A DNA stretch of 64,000 nucleotides from Mesorhabditis belari (GCA_958450365.1 CAUEEP010000866.1:361248-425247), one strand, 5' to 3'; positions 1-12,389 are shown, numbered from the stretch's first letter. Translations and numbers: made by a program. The notes: a model not told the origin generated them from the letters alone.

Positions 1-774
1 TTCTTCTCTTTTATACCCATTTTTATAAAAAAACATGTGGGATCCGCCCATTCAACGCGTGGCGTTTGGTTTATGATTAATGTATGAAAGTCTTGTCCGC
101 TTTAAAGTCCGCAAGTCTTGTCCGCTTGTCCGCTTTAAAGCTTACTTTTAGAAATGAATAATGAACAAATCGATCTATATTTTGTTTTATCAGAAACTCC
201 CATTATTTATTGACAAATTGCTCTTTAAGAAATTCTTAAAAGCTGGCGTTAGTTCATTTTTTAAAGATGTGAAGTCAAGCAGTCAAAAACGAGAATAAAC
301 CACTCAATCTATGGTTTGTTTTATCAGAAATTTTCGATTTGAGCACTTTCCATCAGAGAAATCTATTTTGATGTTAAAAAATAGATAGAGAATAAAAAGT
401 TATGGACAGATAGACAAATTTTAATAACATTTCACCAAGCCGTTTTTGTTCTACATTGTGAGGATTTTAGGAAAAACAAGAATTCTCATTCGGATTTGTT
501 TCAAAGAATTCCCGAAGTCCCATTCGGATTTGCTCAAATTTGCCTAAAAATGAGCTAAAGAAAATAGTTAATCTTTTTTATTTAAAGCAAATCAGACATT
601 GATCAGCTAATTATTCATTTCTAAATCAAAATTTCAAAAAAACGGACAAGCCTTCCGGCCAAACCAATATAAGATCTAGAGCTATAAGAATCATTTACAG
701 AGCTTGATTATTTACCTTTAGGAACCACATTCTCGTAGCTTGATAACCACCCGTGTACACTTGAAAAATTTCAG

Positions 775-930
775 GCTCTTCTTCATTTAAGCAAATCCAA
801 TACTTGGCATGCTTCATCCAACTCATCTCGAGCCGATGAACTAAAGGAAGCAATCTTGCAAAATGCAACAACTAACCAATTAATTCGAAATATCTATCAA
901 GCGGATTATCAATATTTAGGTTTTGAGTAA
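775..930 (+). CDS. C-terminal exon of a probable carbohydrate sulfotransferase (partial)
   Basis: An open segment begins right after a TTTCAG acceptor ending at 774 and runs 51 codons in phase 0 to TAA at 928-930. It contains ELKEAILQNATTNQLIRNIY and ends in YQADYQYLGFE. A helical tail closing with an 'IY..DY..GF' pattern is what I recall from nematode members of the Sulfotransfer_2 group (Golgi enzymes that move sulfate from PAPS to glycans). I see no PAPS-binding motifs and no convincing upstream exon between 1 and 774, so this is either the last exon of a gene starting outside the window or a relic. The family call rests on the tail alone and is tentative. Confidence 0.4.
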   Translation, partial: ALLHLSKSNTWHASSNSSRADELKEAILQNATTNQLIRNIYQADYQYLGFE

Positions 931-1530
931 TTTATGTCTTCTTTCATATCGTATTTATTTGATTTATGAAATTTCCAGAAATAAACCAGTTTATTTAGTT
1001 TCTCACGTTGTTAACTGCTAGTTTGTACAGAAAAATGTGCTTATCTTTTGAGTTTTTCTGAATCAAACCTCGCAATTGACAATTTGTGTTTCGCCCTTTC
1101 GATCCACACGTCTTTCTTCAAAGACAAAGGATAAGTTCGTGAGAAGAAAATACCTTTCACTCATACAAACCCTGAGTGTACCTGAGCCTGAGTGTACACT
1201 ATTACATGGGATCATCCATCTTCACGATATTTTGGTTTTCATACCCGTCTTGGGAAAGCCAAAGGATGATGGATAGTCATCATCTTTTTCTCATCAAAGC
1301 AAGCAAAAAGCGCAAAAGTTTAGCACCAAATGCACCGAGGCATTTTTGGCAATGATTATACGGTTCCAATCCATCTTCGAACAATTTAGACAAAAAAAAC
1401 ATCAACGTCTTAGGACTGGAAAAGCTAAAAGTTCGAACTGTCAGCGATCTTTCTTTGGCTTCTCTGAAGTTTTTGTTTAACTGTTTTGCTTTTATTACGA
1501 TCTCAGAAAAGCTTGCGAAAAACATGATAC

Positions 1531-1680
1531 AATCTCTCTATAACGGAAATCTATTTAGCGGAAAACTCTATATTACGGAATGGAATTTTGATCCCGGCCG
1601 ACGCTAAGCTAGATATAACGGCACTCTATAACGCAAAATTTTTTTAGTCTCTTCCATTCCGTTATAGAGAGAGTCGACTG
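1531..1680. mobile_element. Short palindromic MITE, TCTCTATAACGG ends
   Basis: The left end reads CAATCTCTCTATAACGGAA. The right end, on the other strand, reads CAGTCGACTCTCTCTATAAC. TA dinucleotides flank both sides (1529-1530 and 1681-1682). At about 150 bases with no coding capacity, it is a non-autonomous Tc1/pogo-type element. Confidence 0.6.
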
Positions 1681-1942
1681 TATCTAATTTGCTCGCGGAA
1701 CACTTGTGGCCATTTTGATTTTTGGATATGGGCTTTTGAATAAAATTTCAAGTTTTAATCAACTATTGTCAAAATTTTATTTGCAGAAATGCTTAAATCG
1801 TTTTTCTTGTGACCGTTTTTGTGCTAATTGTAGAAACCATTGTTCCCTGACTTTGTTTCTGCGGTAAATTGAATAGAATGGTGACCAAGCTGAAAATGAA
1901 ACAACAATATTAAAAGAAATTTGGTACATGTGCTTCTTTGTA

Positions 1943-2507
1943 TTGGGTTGTCCAGTTATGAATGCGCGTTTTTTACTATTTTGTAAATTTCTCAAGATAC
2001 CGAAATCAAGAAAAAGATATATATGAATATTATTCGAAAGCTGAAGATCTCCTCTACATTTTGATATAAAACGTTTTTGAATTTGTCCAGCTTTTGGGAA
2101 AATTGACTGCACGGAAGAAGAGGTGACCAAAAAATGGAAGGGTGCCTTTGGATCAAGTTTTGGCTCCGCTCAAATTGAGTTAACCGTTTGATGTTTGGCC
2201 AATAGATATATCAATACAACATTTTTTAAAATATAACAATTTCAGAGCATCTTTTCTTTTCTGGGCGGTTATTTTACACCATAAAACTTGAGGAGTAGCT
2301 GAGCTAGAATGGGTTTTTTCGAAAACGACCCCTCCCTTTGTGCAGTCAATTTCCCAAAAAGTTGAATGAATTCAAAAACTTTTTCATTCCAAAATGTAGA
2401 GGAGATCTTCAGCTTTCGAATGATATATAACACTCATATACATCTGTTCGATATCTTGAGAGATTTGCAAAATAGTAAAAACGCGCATTCATAACTGGAC
2501 AACCCAA
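1943..2507. mobile_element. Mariner-derived MITE with long inverted repeats
   Basis: The ends read TTGGGTTGTCCAGTTATGAA on both strands, with TA on each side. The arms (about 1943-2113 and 2338-2507) are imperfect inverted copies of one another. Both contain the stretch around GAAGATCTCCTCTACATTTTG. The centre carries no transposase. The TTGGGTTG start is typical of mariner termini. Confidence 0.65.
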
Positions 2508-2863
2508 TAACTAGATTCATTGTTCTAACCTCGTCAAAGTGCATCCAAAGAAATGAATTCCCTCCCAGAAAAAGAAGGCTCGAATAGGAATGTCATCAAG
2601 GAAATCCTCGGCAACACTCCCAAGTAAATTCGCATCAAAAAGATTGGTTATTGTCCAGATAAAATTCGTTAACACAGTCTAAAAGAATTTGCTGTATAAT
2701 CTGATGTTTTCAACTGCATTTTACTGTTTTCGTTTGATTCAAAATGCCTAAAATTGTCTCAAAAGTGACGAAGTTAGCAACAACTTTTCCTACACAAGTT
2801 CTTAAACAACTCAAGTTCTCAAAAAGCTTAAAATTATGTAAAAAATGTACCATGATTGTGAGT

Positions 2864-4012
2864 TTAATGAGCAGTTTTCCCTTTCGATCGTTGGAGTCTT
2901 GATTCTAAATCAACAGCTGTAATTTGAAATTTTGAAAAGGAAAAAGTAAGTTCCAGTTTAACCAATGATAACAAAAGTTCTCTACACCCACCAGTTTTCG
3001 TATTTTCCAAAGTAAAAATAAATCAGCTATAAAAGCGATTGCAATAAAGCCAACTGGTATAAATTGAAGAATTGGATCCAAAGTGTATAAGAAACGAGAA
3101 CCAGTGAAATTTATGATTCTACCGAGATCAAGTGGGGAGAAAAAATAGCCTCCATAGCAGATATATCCTGTAGATTGTTGGATCACTGAAACACATTATA
3201 TGGAAGCAAGATTTAGGTTTTGTTTAATTAATCACAGCATTAATTCAACTCACATCTCGCGATCTGTATTAATTTCATCGCTGTTGTGTAAGTGAAAACA
3301 AAGGTACAATAAGGTACAATGATTTTTTCAATTCTTTTGTAAAATCTTCCATCAAAGTAGACCGCAAAGATTCTGAAAAATTAGTAAACGTAGTGAAATT
3401 TGGTGAACGAATATCGTTTAATACCGAATGATTGAAAATCCATTATTGGTCATTCCCGATTTGTCGCTGAAGAGAGCTGTGAGAATTTGATTGATAAGAA
3501 TGCCAGAGAGAAAGCCATCTGTTTTCACGCAACTCCATCTAAAACGATTGAAATAGGTAATTCTGATTCGAAACTGTACTGAGACATTATGGTATGTTGA
3601 GACTAAAGAAAGATAACACTTTCAAGAGAATAAACAATCAAACTAGGTAAAGTGTCTTGAATCAAGCCAAAGCTGAATCAATTTTATGTCTAACTCACGT
3701 AAGTACACACGAAGCTTGATAAAAATCATTGATAGCATATCCAATTTTGCAGCATTCATCAAAAATGCAAATAAACCTTGTGTTTTTCGATAGACTTGAG
3801 TTTCTCTTAAGCAAAAATATCGAGCAACAACTTAGAAAAGTGATTAGACATCCGACCTAAAGGGCAATTGATTGGTTGAACAATAAACAGACCAAAATAA
3901 AAAGTGTGACCACTGTAGTCTCGTATTTATTGTTGAGATTTGTGTGTATGGGGAGTCCGTTCCATTTGTAAGCCAACTTTTTGTTCATCAGTGCCATCAT
4001 GAGGCCTTTGTT
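2864..4012 (-). CDS. srx-like serpentine chemoreceptor, C-terminally short
   Basis: Exons traced by splice phase are 3776-3699, 3538-3425, 3372-3254, 3185-2988 and 2916-2864, with an uncertain N-terminal exon from 4012. The product resembles nematode seven-helix chemoreceptors (G-protein-coupled, ciliated sensory neurons). After a TM3-like stretch comes IIRIFAVYFDGRFYKRIEKI, like the 'NRF.AVYFP..Y' motif of Srx proteins; then a TM4-like segment, an extracellular CYGGYFF loop, and a TM5-like segment ending IADLFLLWKIRK. The last exon adds only VDLESRLQRSKGKTAH before TAA, so TM6 and TM7 are missing. The N-terminal exon has two competing open frames, and the one encoding a membrane helix hits a stop at its donor. 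Either the gene is decaying or its ends are mis-seen. Confidence 0.5.
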
Positions 4013-4766
4013 CTGAAAATAAGCTAAACTTAAACGTTGAAACCTTGCTTAACTTAATTCACTCTTAAATTAACTTAAACCTAATTTCATTTAGACTAGT
4101 AAGGTTTACCAAGGATATCAGGAGATTTGATAATTTTGGTTTTGGATGATTTTGATGATTCAAAATTGAGAATCAATTCTTTAACACAACTTTTCCTAGC
4201 TTCTGATGACGGATGGTAGTTTTCGAATTGTTAAAAGAAAAAGAGTCGTTATTGTAATACAAAGAGGGTTATTCGCAATGATGCAATGGCAAAGAAAAGC
4301 AAAGAAATACTTGTGGATTGCACGGAAACAATTTGCATAAAAGTTAAAGTACTACAGCTCAACCAATGTTACCTGTTCCACGCAATTCGTCGGATTGCTC
4401 TTGTTCGGATTGTTAAGAACTTCTTCATAATATTCATCATAATCATCAATAAAATAGTAATAGTAATAATAAAGATTTCCATAAACATCTTTAACCTTTT
4501 GTTTAATAAAATCTTTTTTCGTTTTGTTATGCATTTGTGAGATCAGGTTAAAATAATCCAAATGAAAATACCTAGTTTACAAGGGAACTTTGAATACTTC
4601 AAATTAAAGAGCTACATTTAGAATCCAACAATTATTTAGAAACACAGGTTACAAAATTACCCAAATTATCACAAATTTTTGAGTACGCTGAGTTCTAGCA
4701 GCAAAAAAAGCGAATTCTAGAACTTTTCAAAAAGTTTCAAAGCTTGCAAAGTCATTTTTTATTCTC

Positions 4767-5620
4767 TCAATTCATCAAATCTCTCAAAACAATCAAGAAA
4801 AATAAAAACAAAATACGGTATTGTGGTATTATCGATGAATTGCATAAGTCACCCGTACAACAGTAAAGATCTCCATCTGGTGTTTTGGGGTTGCCCGCTT
4901 TCTAAACCTACTCAACGTAGTCAAGTTTTCCCTAGCAAGTCTAGCTAAATTGTTGAGTCGATAACTTTGCGATTGAACTTATTTTGAGAAAATACATCTT
5001 TTAAAAAGAACTTACCGTGCATGTTTGAGAGACAGGATATTGATCACCACACCCGCAACCCCAATGAGTCTCAAAATAGCTGCCTTTCTGAGATTTAAAC
5101 TCGGGTGTTTGAAATGAGCAAGGGAACGATTGACTTTTACTCATATTTTTCGGAAAGAACCTACTTGAACCACGTGAATTGGCTCAATTATCTTTCCACA
5201 AAAGCCACATTCTGTCGAGCAGTTCACTGACTTCTGAAAGTGACTGATGAACCGATTCAAGCTAGCTTTTGTTAAGTGACCAACTTTTTTGCCAATCAAT
5301 TTTAGTAAAAGTAACGTTTAAACTTGTTTAGCTAAGTAATAGCTTTTACTGAAACAAACTTTTCTTTTCTTTTTTTACTTTTCTTTCCTGGTGAAACTGA
5401 TATAAATTGGCCTATAAGCTTTGTAGATATCTAGATAAAAGAGAATTTTATTAAAATTATTAACTTTATTGTTAAGAGTCACTTTTAAACTTCTATAGGT
5501 AGATAATAGCTTTTCAAATTTTACCGAATCATCACCGTGATGTTGGGTTTCGTGAAAATCAAAATGACATTGCAGAGCATAAGATAATGAAAGACACAAA
5601 GAAATCAATAATACAGCCAT
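4767..5620 (-). CDS. Small LU-domain (Ly6/uPAR-like) GPI- or membrane-anchored protein
   Basis: Four exons join in phase 0: ATG at 5620 to about 5484, then 5233-5165, 5087-5016 and 4901-4767. The product has a signal peptide (MAVLLISLCLSLSYA) and a mature part opening with LQC. It then has a CSTECGFCG cluster, a GCGC cluster, and CCTGDLCN near the end, followed by a hydrophobic tail (ILFLFFLIVL). Ten cysteines with the closing CC....CN motif are the signature of the three-finger LU domain. The hydrophobic tail suits GPI attachment or a membrane anchor. Nematode relatives include HOT/ODR-2-type proteins on neuronal surfaces; which relative this is cannot be told. The end of the first exon is the least certain point, since the donor (GTGACT) is weak. 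Confidence 0.8.
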
Positions 5621-6073
5621 TGAATAAAAATTCGATTCTTACTTTTTAAATGAGTTCAATGTCTTTCTTGGCGGGGTGTGAAATCTTTTTGTGTTCCTAT
5701 TTCTATTCGGAGAGAGGCTTTGGTGATAACACATGTAATTGATTAGTTTACGCAATGGTAGTGACAAAATGATCAAAACTTGAGAAAACCGATCAGATTT
5801 TCGAGGTTCTTTCCGAAAAAAGGGTTATCAGAAAAGTCCAAACATTCAGAATTCGAAAAGAAAATGTGATTTCAAAAGTTTGTGAGCAAAAACTCTGCGA
5901 AGATCTTTTCAATCAAAGTCATGCCAAAGCCAATGGCTTTCAATTAGCTTTTATCTGGAATTTCAAGCTTACAATTTGCTTTAATTTGGCTGAAAACCTT
6001 GGTTTCAGGCTGGAAATTGTCAATCAATGCCAACATTGTTCTTTTTATTCTTGAGCTGAACAACATATGGTTT

Positions 6074-6498
6074 TTAATGTGTGTTAGCCTTATTGGAATT
6101 GCTAATTCGTGATACGAAACGCTCTTTGAGAAGCTGAAAACAAAAATATCTAATAATATTGTTATCATTCTTTGTCTATTCACTCACCTGATAAAATTGA
6201 ACGAAAAGATTTCGATAGAACTTTGTCACAAAAAGAACGATGTGAAAGAAAATAGCCGGAAGAGTGGTGGTCATTAGTGAAAAAGTGGTGGTCATTAGTG
6301 CATTTGATAAAAATATTTCTAAAACGGAAAATCGTGTAAATGGAGTTTTAAATAGCTACTTGTTTGCGAATCCGTACAAGCAAATATTGAGAAAAAATAG
6401 AAAAATATAGGTAGAAAACCGAACGTTGCCAAAATAATGCATAAATATTTACTTTGCAAGTGAAAGACAAAGTAGCCGTCATTGACAGGGAACATATC
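6074..6498 (-). CDS. Receptor-like membrane protein fragment
   Basis: Three exons fit in phase: 6498-6360, 6318-6188 and 6133-6074. They encode a first helix (YLCIILATFGFLPIFFYFF), a second helix (LPAIFFHIVLFVTKFY), and a short basic tail with KERFVSRISNSN before TAA. Two helices of this style are typical of serpentine receptors, but I cannot assign a family, and most of a seven-helix protein is absent. Within the second exon 17 bases are tandemly duplicated (AGTGGTGGTCATTAGTG on the plus strand), repeating LMTTT. The start is unclear: an ATG at 6495 lies just inside the first exon. Confidence 0.35.
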
Positions 6499-6646
6499 CT
6501 GAAAATATTTTTGAAAATGCAAAGAAACATTTAAGTTCACAAGTCTCAGTTACTTACGATAATGAAACATTCTGAACGTTTTGCGTTTTAATTTCAATTT
6601 TTGTGTGTTGTGGATCTTCTTGTTACGCTTTATAGAACTATTAAAT

Positions 6647-7935
6647 GAAATTTTTCCTTTCGCAAACTTGAGATTATTTTAAAAGTTTTGGAAAAAAGTA
6701 TTGACCACACAAATACAACGATAGTTTTCAGTATTTAGTCGGTCCTCCCTCAGCTTTAATGATTTTCTGCATTCTTTCAACCAATTTATCAAGAAACAGC
6801 GGCGATATTGATTTCCAAATTTCTTGAACCTTGTCCCAAAGCTCATCTCTCGAAGATGCCCGAAATCCCTTCAGTTCTCGTTTCACATGAGCCCACAAGT
6901 GTTCGATTGGGTTACAATCAGGTGAATATGGCGGAGTATCGAGAAGATACACATTGTTGAGGCGAAACCAGCCCGGAAGACGGACAAAGCAGCCTGCCGA
7001 AACTTGAGATGACGTCCCATCATCAATCCACTTTTATTTTTGGGGTCATTGTCCAGCATGAATAGCCAGGCTGGACCCATCATTATTCGAGCATGTGGCA
7101 GCATCGATGACTGAAGTATATCCGCGTATTTGACCGCATCCATTGTTCCATCGATACAAACGAGAGGAAACTATCCTGGTTTCGACTGTCCAGAAAAGCA
7201 TCCCCAACACATTATCCCAACTCCACCAAATTTGACTGTCGGTTGAATATGCTTCAACTTATATCGTGCTCCCGGTGGTCTCTTGATCATAAAATCACCG
7301 TTTGGGTTGAATAGCTCGGACTTGACTTCATCACTCCAAATCACACTTCGGCAAGTCTCGACTTTCTAGTGTTGATGCTCCAATGCGAAACTGTAAACAG
7401 AGACGCCGATTTTTGAGAGACACCAAGGGCTTTCGCGTTGGCCGTCGTGAGAACAATTCGCGTGTTTTGAGACGATTTCGGGCTGTTCAAGCAGTAACAT
7501 CAACTCCAAACTCGTCTTGCAGGAACAACCTTCCATCGGTGGCCGTGCGACTCGAAGGGGAAAAGTGATTTTTTTTTTTGTACAAGGCCCAGTCCCGTCA
7601 TTGTTTTGCGTGGGCGTCCACTCCTCGTCTTCCTGTGCACATTTCCCTCCTTTCGCAAACTCGTCGAACTGTCCTTTTTGGGACGCGAAACACATTCTCG
7701 ACTTGCGGACGACCCCTTCACGGGGACGGACAAGCCCTTGATCGGAGGCCAATACTCGTTTGGCGACACACCAAAATAATAAATTCAACACTTTGAAAAA
7801 TAGAAGAAAAGCAAAAATTAACATAAAAAACTAGAGCGGTCAATACTTTTTTCCACCCAAAAATCAGAAGTTTTTTCCTTTTGTTCCAAAAATTTTAAAA
7901 TAAAATAGTCTAAAGTTTGCGAAAGGAAAAATTCT
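6647..7935 (-). mobile_element. Degenerate Tc1-family transposon
   Basis: The imperfect inverted ends share ATTTTTCCTTTCGCAAAC and GGAAAAAAGTATTGACC. Between them the minus strand encodes the pieces of a Tc1 transposase in several frames. In order these are an HTH segment with KTRSGRPRKT (about 7500-7770), the first catalytic region IWSDEVKSELFNPNGD (about 7320), WGCFSGQSKPG followed by a stop, the second aspartate in FMLDNDPKNKSG (about 7020), and the C-terminal PPYSPDCNPIEHLWAHVKRE with the DDE glutamate (6728-6952). At least one nonsense codon and several frameshifts make it inactive. The flank to 7989 belongs to the downstream gene's 3' region. Confidence 0.8.
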
Positions 7936-8089
7936 ATTTAAGTTCAATCGTCTTCGAATGTACCAGCAAAGGGAAGAATTGGCTGATATTTATTCTTTAA
8001 ATATTCATTTAATAAATAAAACACAACATAAATGATTAGCATTAATGAATATGAGCAGAAAAGAGATCAAATAAGGCTTTGTCTGCGCA

Positions 8090-11000
8090 TTATTCACCCG
8101 ACTTATCATTGTTAGTATCTTCCAAATAATCAGTATAATCACTCAAAAAAATGCTCATCATCCAACGGCAATAATCGGAATCTTCTTTCAGAGCATTCGT
8201 CGTAGCAAAGGTATTCTGATCAAAGGTTGATCGACTGTGACTGATTTGTAAATTGAGACCATCCAAGCCCAAGAGTTGGCCAATTCTCTCGAGTGCTACA
8301 TCCAATGGTGGAGTCTTTGTGACCTGAAACAACGTCCTTGTTATTATGCATTAGATTTTGAACTTAAGCAAGATTTGATCATATGCTAGATAAACCAAGT
8401 CTTGACCCTTTCTTAAAGCAATTTCCGGCAGAACCAAATACTTGAAAAATAAAATGAACTTGGACTCAAGAACTAAAAGCTTATGGCCAATTTAAAGTTA
8501 TTCGGGGATTAGCGACCGAGTTATCCGGTGTACTACCCTTTTTGGCCTTTTTCCAAGGCCAAAAGTCGAGTTTTTAACAATTTTGCAGCCCGATTTTAGA
8601 AAGGTTTTTGTTGGTAACCTTTTAATAAAACAAATAGTTTCTAAAAGCTGATATTCTAAGCTATCTAAATATTATTATTAAAATTTCCTGATCTGGCAAG
8701 TTTATGGGGCTTAAAAATGAGCGGCAAAATTTTCAAAAACTCGACCCCCCCGAACCGAGACCGAGTTTGACCCTAGGACTACATTATTCTAGTTTATGTG
8801 GTGTTGTACGTTCCTCTGGCCGTTTTTGTTTGGCCGGCGGAAAAAATTGTCTTCGCGCGGTCTTCTTGCTATACATAACTTGGTCGCCAAATCGCCGAAT
8901 AGCTTTATAATTTTGGCATTAAGCTTGTAAGATTTTGAGAATTTAAAATTTGATTCAAATATACTGATTCTACGCTGAGATATTAGCAATTTAAGAAAGG
9001 GTCAAGACTTAGTTTACAACCTAATAGAAACAGTCAGTAAAGTAGTGTTTTTAAGTCAAAGGCTTGTTTAACCTGAATTCTTTGTTGATACTTCTCATAG
9101 CCGGCTTGATTCTTGTAAACAGTGCTGATCGTGGTCTTTCCGGTTCCCTCCCTCACCACACACATTTCATCATTTGGGAGATAATAGGTCTTTTGATGGA
9201 TGACTTCTTGAACACCATTCTGAAAACGATTTATTGACCATAAGCTTTCATAGTTTAAGTCTAAGTTTTTGAACAGAATCATTCCTAGAGCGAAATCTCC
9301 AAACCAAACCAGGACCAGAAAGAAACCCAGAAAGAAAAGGGTAAACCAATGGGATAAGGCTTGGACTTGGTTTTTGAAACCCTACCGCCATTGGAACTCA
9401 CCTGGGCCATCATATTCATCTCACAAACATCAACCAGTTTGCCTTGATTGACAACTTTACTTGGAAGCTCTCCTAGATAGAATTGAAGAGAGCAATGAGT
9501 CATGAACTCTTCTCCATGTTTCCGGTAGTGATAAAGTGCCAGATAATCATCGACGAACTTCAATTGCTTCCTTGCCACGATATTTCCAATCTTTTTGACA
9601 TCAATGTTGATGTCGTTCAAAAAGCGTGAAAAGGTGCTTGGATCGTTGAAATTCAGCCGTCGTCCGGCTAGAAAAAGAAAAAGTTTTTGCTTACAAAGTT
9701 AAGATTGTCAAATCTTGTTAGTAAACTGGTTAAAACAGATTTCAAAACTCACACTTTCTCTCAGCCGCCACCACTTCCACAAGAGACATAAATTTTCCAG
9801 GTTCGGTTTCCGGAATACCCAATTGCTCGGCCAATCTCTCCGCGATTCTCACCGTATCTCTATCATAACCAGCCGCTCCTTCAAACACATTATTGACTCT
9901 GGCTTGGTCTCTTGGAGACATGTTCTTCAAATATTTGTGTGCTTCGTGATCATTTCCCAGACATATTTTCAATTGGTTCCTCTTGCTGATTTTCGCCAAT
10001 CCTTGCACGTCTTGAACAGCGAAGTCAGTTCTAAATAAAAAAGTAAATGAACACTTTTGTAAACCATTGCAAATTTTGTCTTAAAAATAGCTCAACTATT
10101 CTAACACCTTATTCTAATTGTTCAAGATTAAAGCTTTTACAATAGTTCGATAAAGTTTTTACCGGTGATTGGGGTTTGTTCGTTGAGTATACCCCTTTCC
10201 GTCTGTTAGCAATACAGTACGCCCTTTGCGGCCACCAATCTTCATGTCAAAGCCTTGAGTTTTTGAAAAGAAACAATTCGGATCCTCCATTCGATTCAAT
10301 GTTCGAACAACCTTTGACTTTGCTTGTATGCCCCCCTCACCTTTATTTGCATCAACGAACTTTTGAAATGATTGTTTTGCCTGTGCATCAGTCATTTGAT
10401 TTGCGATTTCCCCGATTCTTTGTTCTTGAAACTTGTTGATGACTCCGGCAGCGGTTTTTGGTTGCATCAAAGTGTTTGTGAAAAAGAGAGTGCTGATCGA
10501 GAACTGCAATAAATCCAAAGCAGTGAGCTCTTTCTTCAACGCTTTCTCCACCAAATTCACAACATTCATCAAGAAGAAAAATGAGTCAATTGAAAGAGAA
10601 GTGATCATAAGTGATGTGGCCAAAAGTCTTTGTGATTGAGTGAAAATTCGTCCTTGCGCCGCACCAGCAGCTAGACGAGCATTAGCTAGAGCAGTCACGA
10701 AGTGAAGAGGAGCTGCCAGAATGGATAACAGCAAAACAATACTCTCCAAATCAGTAAGACTTTCATTATGATTGTATTTGTCAACAAGTCTTTGCCCAGC
10801 TCTCCCCAATCCATAGACTGCACTTGTGCCGGTTGTTCCCAATAAGATTGGACCACTGATGAATCCAGCTGGGGTGAATAGAGAGACCAAACCAACTCCG
10901 ATTCCAACTGTGGTAATCGTGACGTCGAAAATTCTTCCAATTCTTGCACTCAAGTCACACGCTGGGGTTGCTCCAAATTGAAGTGATGGGTCTTTCTCGG

Positions 11001-11547
11001 GATCAAAGTCGAATTGATTGTTTTCTGAGCAGCTGTAGAATCCATACTTCGGGAAACAGTATTTGAGCATTGGCAATCGATTTTGCGTTTTCCAGTCCTC
11101 CCAATTTTCATACACTCGACACATCGTATCAATGAATCTCATGTGGTGACTGTGGTTGACTTTTTGCCATAAGAGTGAGAAAATCGGAACAGGGAATTCT
11201 TTGTCACCTTCTTTACAAAAAATGAATCTGAAACCGACCATGAACTGTTTTTCGGGAGCTTTCAGCCAGACTTCATGAATAGTTTTGTAGATTTTCGCTG
11301 CAGTTTCTCTTTGCTCATTCGTGTAAGCATCTTCAATTTTCTCCTTCTCTTCTTGTGGTGGGCCGAAAAGAGCAAAACAGATTTTGATTATTCGCAAGCT
11401 TTCACTCAAATCCGAGACATCGTGAAATTGAGAACCATCGAATTGAAGGTAGTAGAATTTCTGTGATTGGGCGGCCTTTTCTTTCCATTTCTTCACATCG
11501 TCTTGATCCCATGTTGACAAGTATTCACCGCCAAGAGTGTTACCCAT
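8090..11547 (-). CDS. DUF4781-like protein, 769 residues
   Basis: Five exons join cleanly: 11547-10163, 10030-9753, 9667-9402, 9219-9073 and 8323-8090 (2,310 coding bases). The N-terminus MGNTLGGEYL fits an N-myristoylation signal (Gly2, small residue at position 6), so membrane attachment is likely. A glycine-rich hydrophobic block at about residues 215-250 (LVSLFTPAGFISGPILLG) and a second hydrophobic stretch follow. The C-terminal half is soluble and mixed in charge. The Gly/Pro-rich block after a long N-terminal region is how I remember DUF4781 proteins of nematodes and insects, whose function is unknown. A poly(A) signal (AATAAA read on the minus strand) lies near 7989. Intron 4 is unusually long (749 bases) because a MITE sits in it. 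Gene structure is secure; the family name is from memory. Confidence 0.75.
8393..9014. mobile_element. MITE inside intron 4 of the DUF4781-like gene
   Basis: Terminal inverted repeats of about 24 bases share AAGTCTTGACCCTTTCTTAA. TA flanks both sides. The interior has no plausible coding region. Its position wholly within an intron explains the intron's length. Confidence 0.6.
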
Positions 11548-11569
11548 TTGTCTGAAATTTATTTATTTA

Positions 11570-12385
11570 GTAACAAAATCAGAACTCAAATCAAGCAGGA
11601 AGCAGTAACGTATTACGGTTTCAAACATTTAAATTCTGGGTCGAAATCTTACCCAAACCGCTAAATCTTTTAATTGAGAAACAATAATTCCAAATGATTT
11701 GTCAAAACAAGAGGGATAACAAGACGATTCGCGGCTGGGTTGGATTGACTGGTGTTTATAGAGACAAGGAGTTTAGATTTTTAATAACTTTATCGGTGAT
11801 ATGAAAGATACGGGTCCGAAGACCAACAAAGTTGAAAAACCGGAAAAAATACAGAAACACTAAAACTTTAACAATTTTACAAGAAACCGGGAAGAAGGGG
11901 TGAAAACAATAAAAGGAGGAGGGAAATTTTAACAATAAACAGAATTTTATAAGGGGATAAAGAAAGGGGAACATACACATGCAAAAGACACGGCGAAGCA
12001 CCGGACCAGGCAACGATTCTTTAAAGGAGTGAATTGTGAATGGATGGGACTTCCTTTTATAGAGGGAAAGGGGGACGCCATCTCGGGTACGGTAGCTTAG
12101 GTGTATTTTATAATTTACAGTTGGAAAGTTGCCAACCCGTACTCGAAATGCGGCAATTAGGATTTTACTAACAAGGGAACCTTCCCAAGTTACCCGCGAG
12201 TTATAATATGAGATAAGTGCCAAAAGAAAGGCCTGCAAATGTACGTTCAGAAACTGTTTTCAAAAACCCCTAATCGGCAAAACGCACAAAGTTACAACCA
12301 TTTAAATTTCGAAAACATGAAGGCTTTTCTTGAATTTTTGGCACACTGATTTTTACCGGCGGAAAGGCTTTCCATCCGCCATCTC
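11570..12385. other. Intergenic region upstream of the DUF4781-like gene, no gene seen
   Basis: This interval holds the promoter side of the minus-strand gene. An open stretch at 11756-12238 (-) has no domain, biased composition and no splice support, so I do not call it a gene. Sequence near 12336 (TTTTTGGCACACTGATTTTT) recurs near 58603, which suggests a dispersed repeat. Confidence 0.5.
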
Positions 12386-12389
12386 AAAA

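Noticed and set aside
7366..7824. 152-codon minus-strand open frame
   Set aside because: It is an out-of-frame reading over the transposase HTH region of the dead Tc1 element; the HTH motif is in another frame.
11756..12238. 160-codon minus-strand open frame
   Set aside because: No domain, skewed composition, no splice or promoter support; it lies in intergenic repeat-like DNA.
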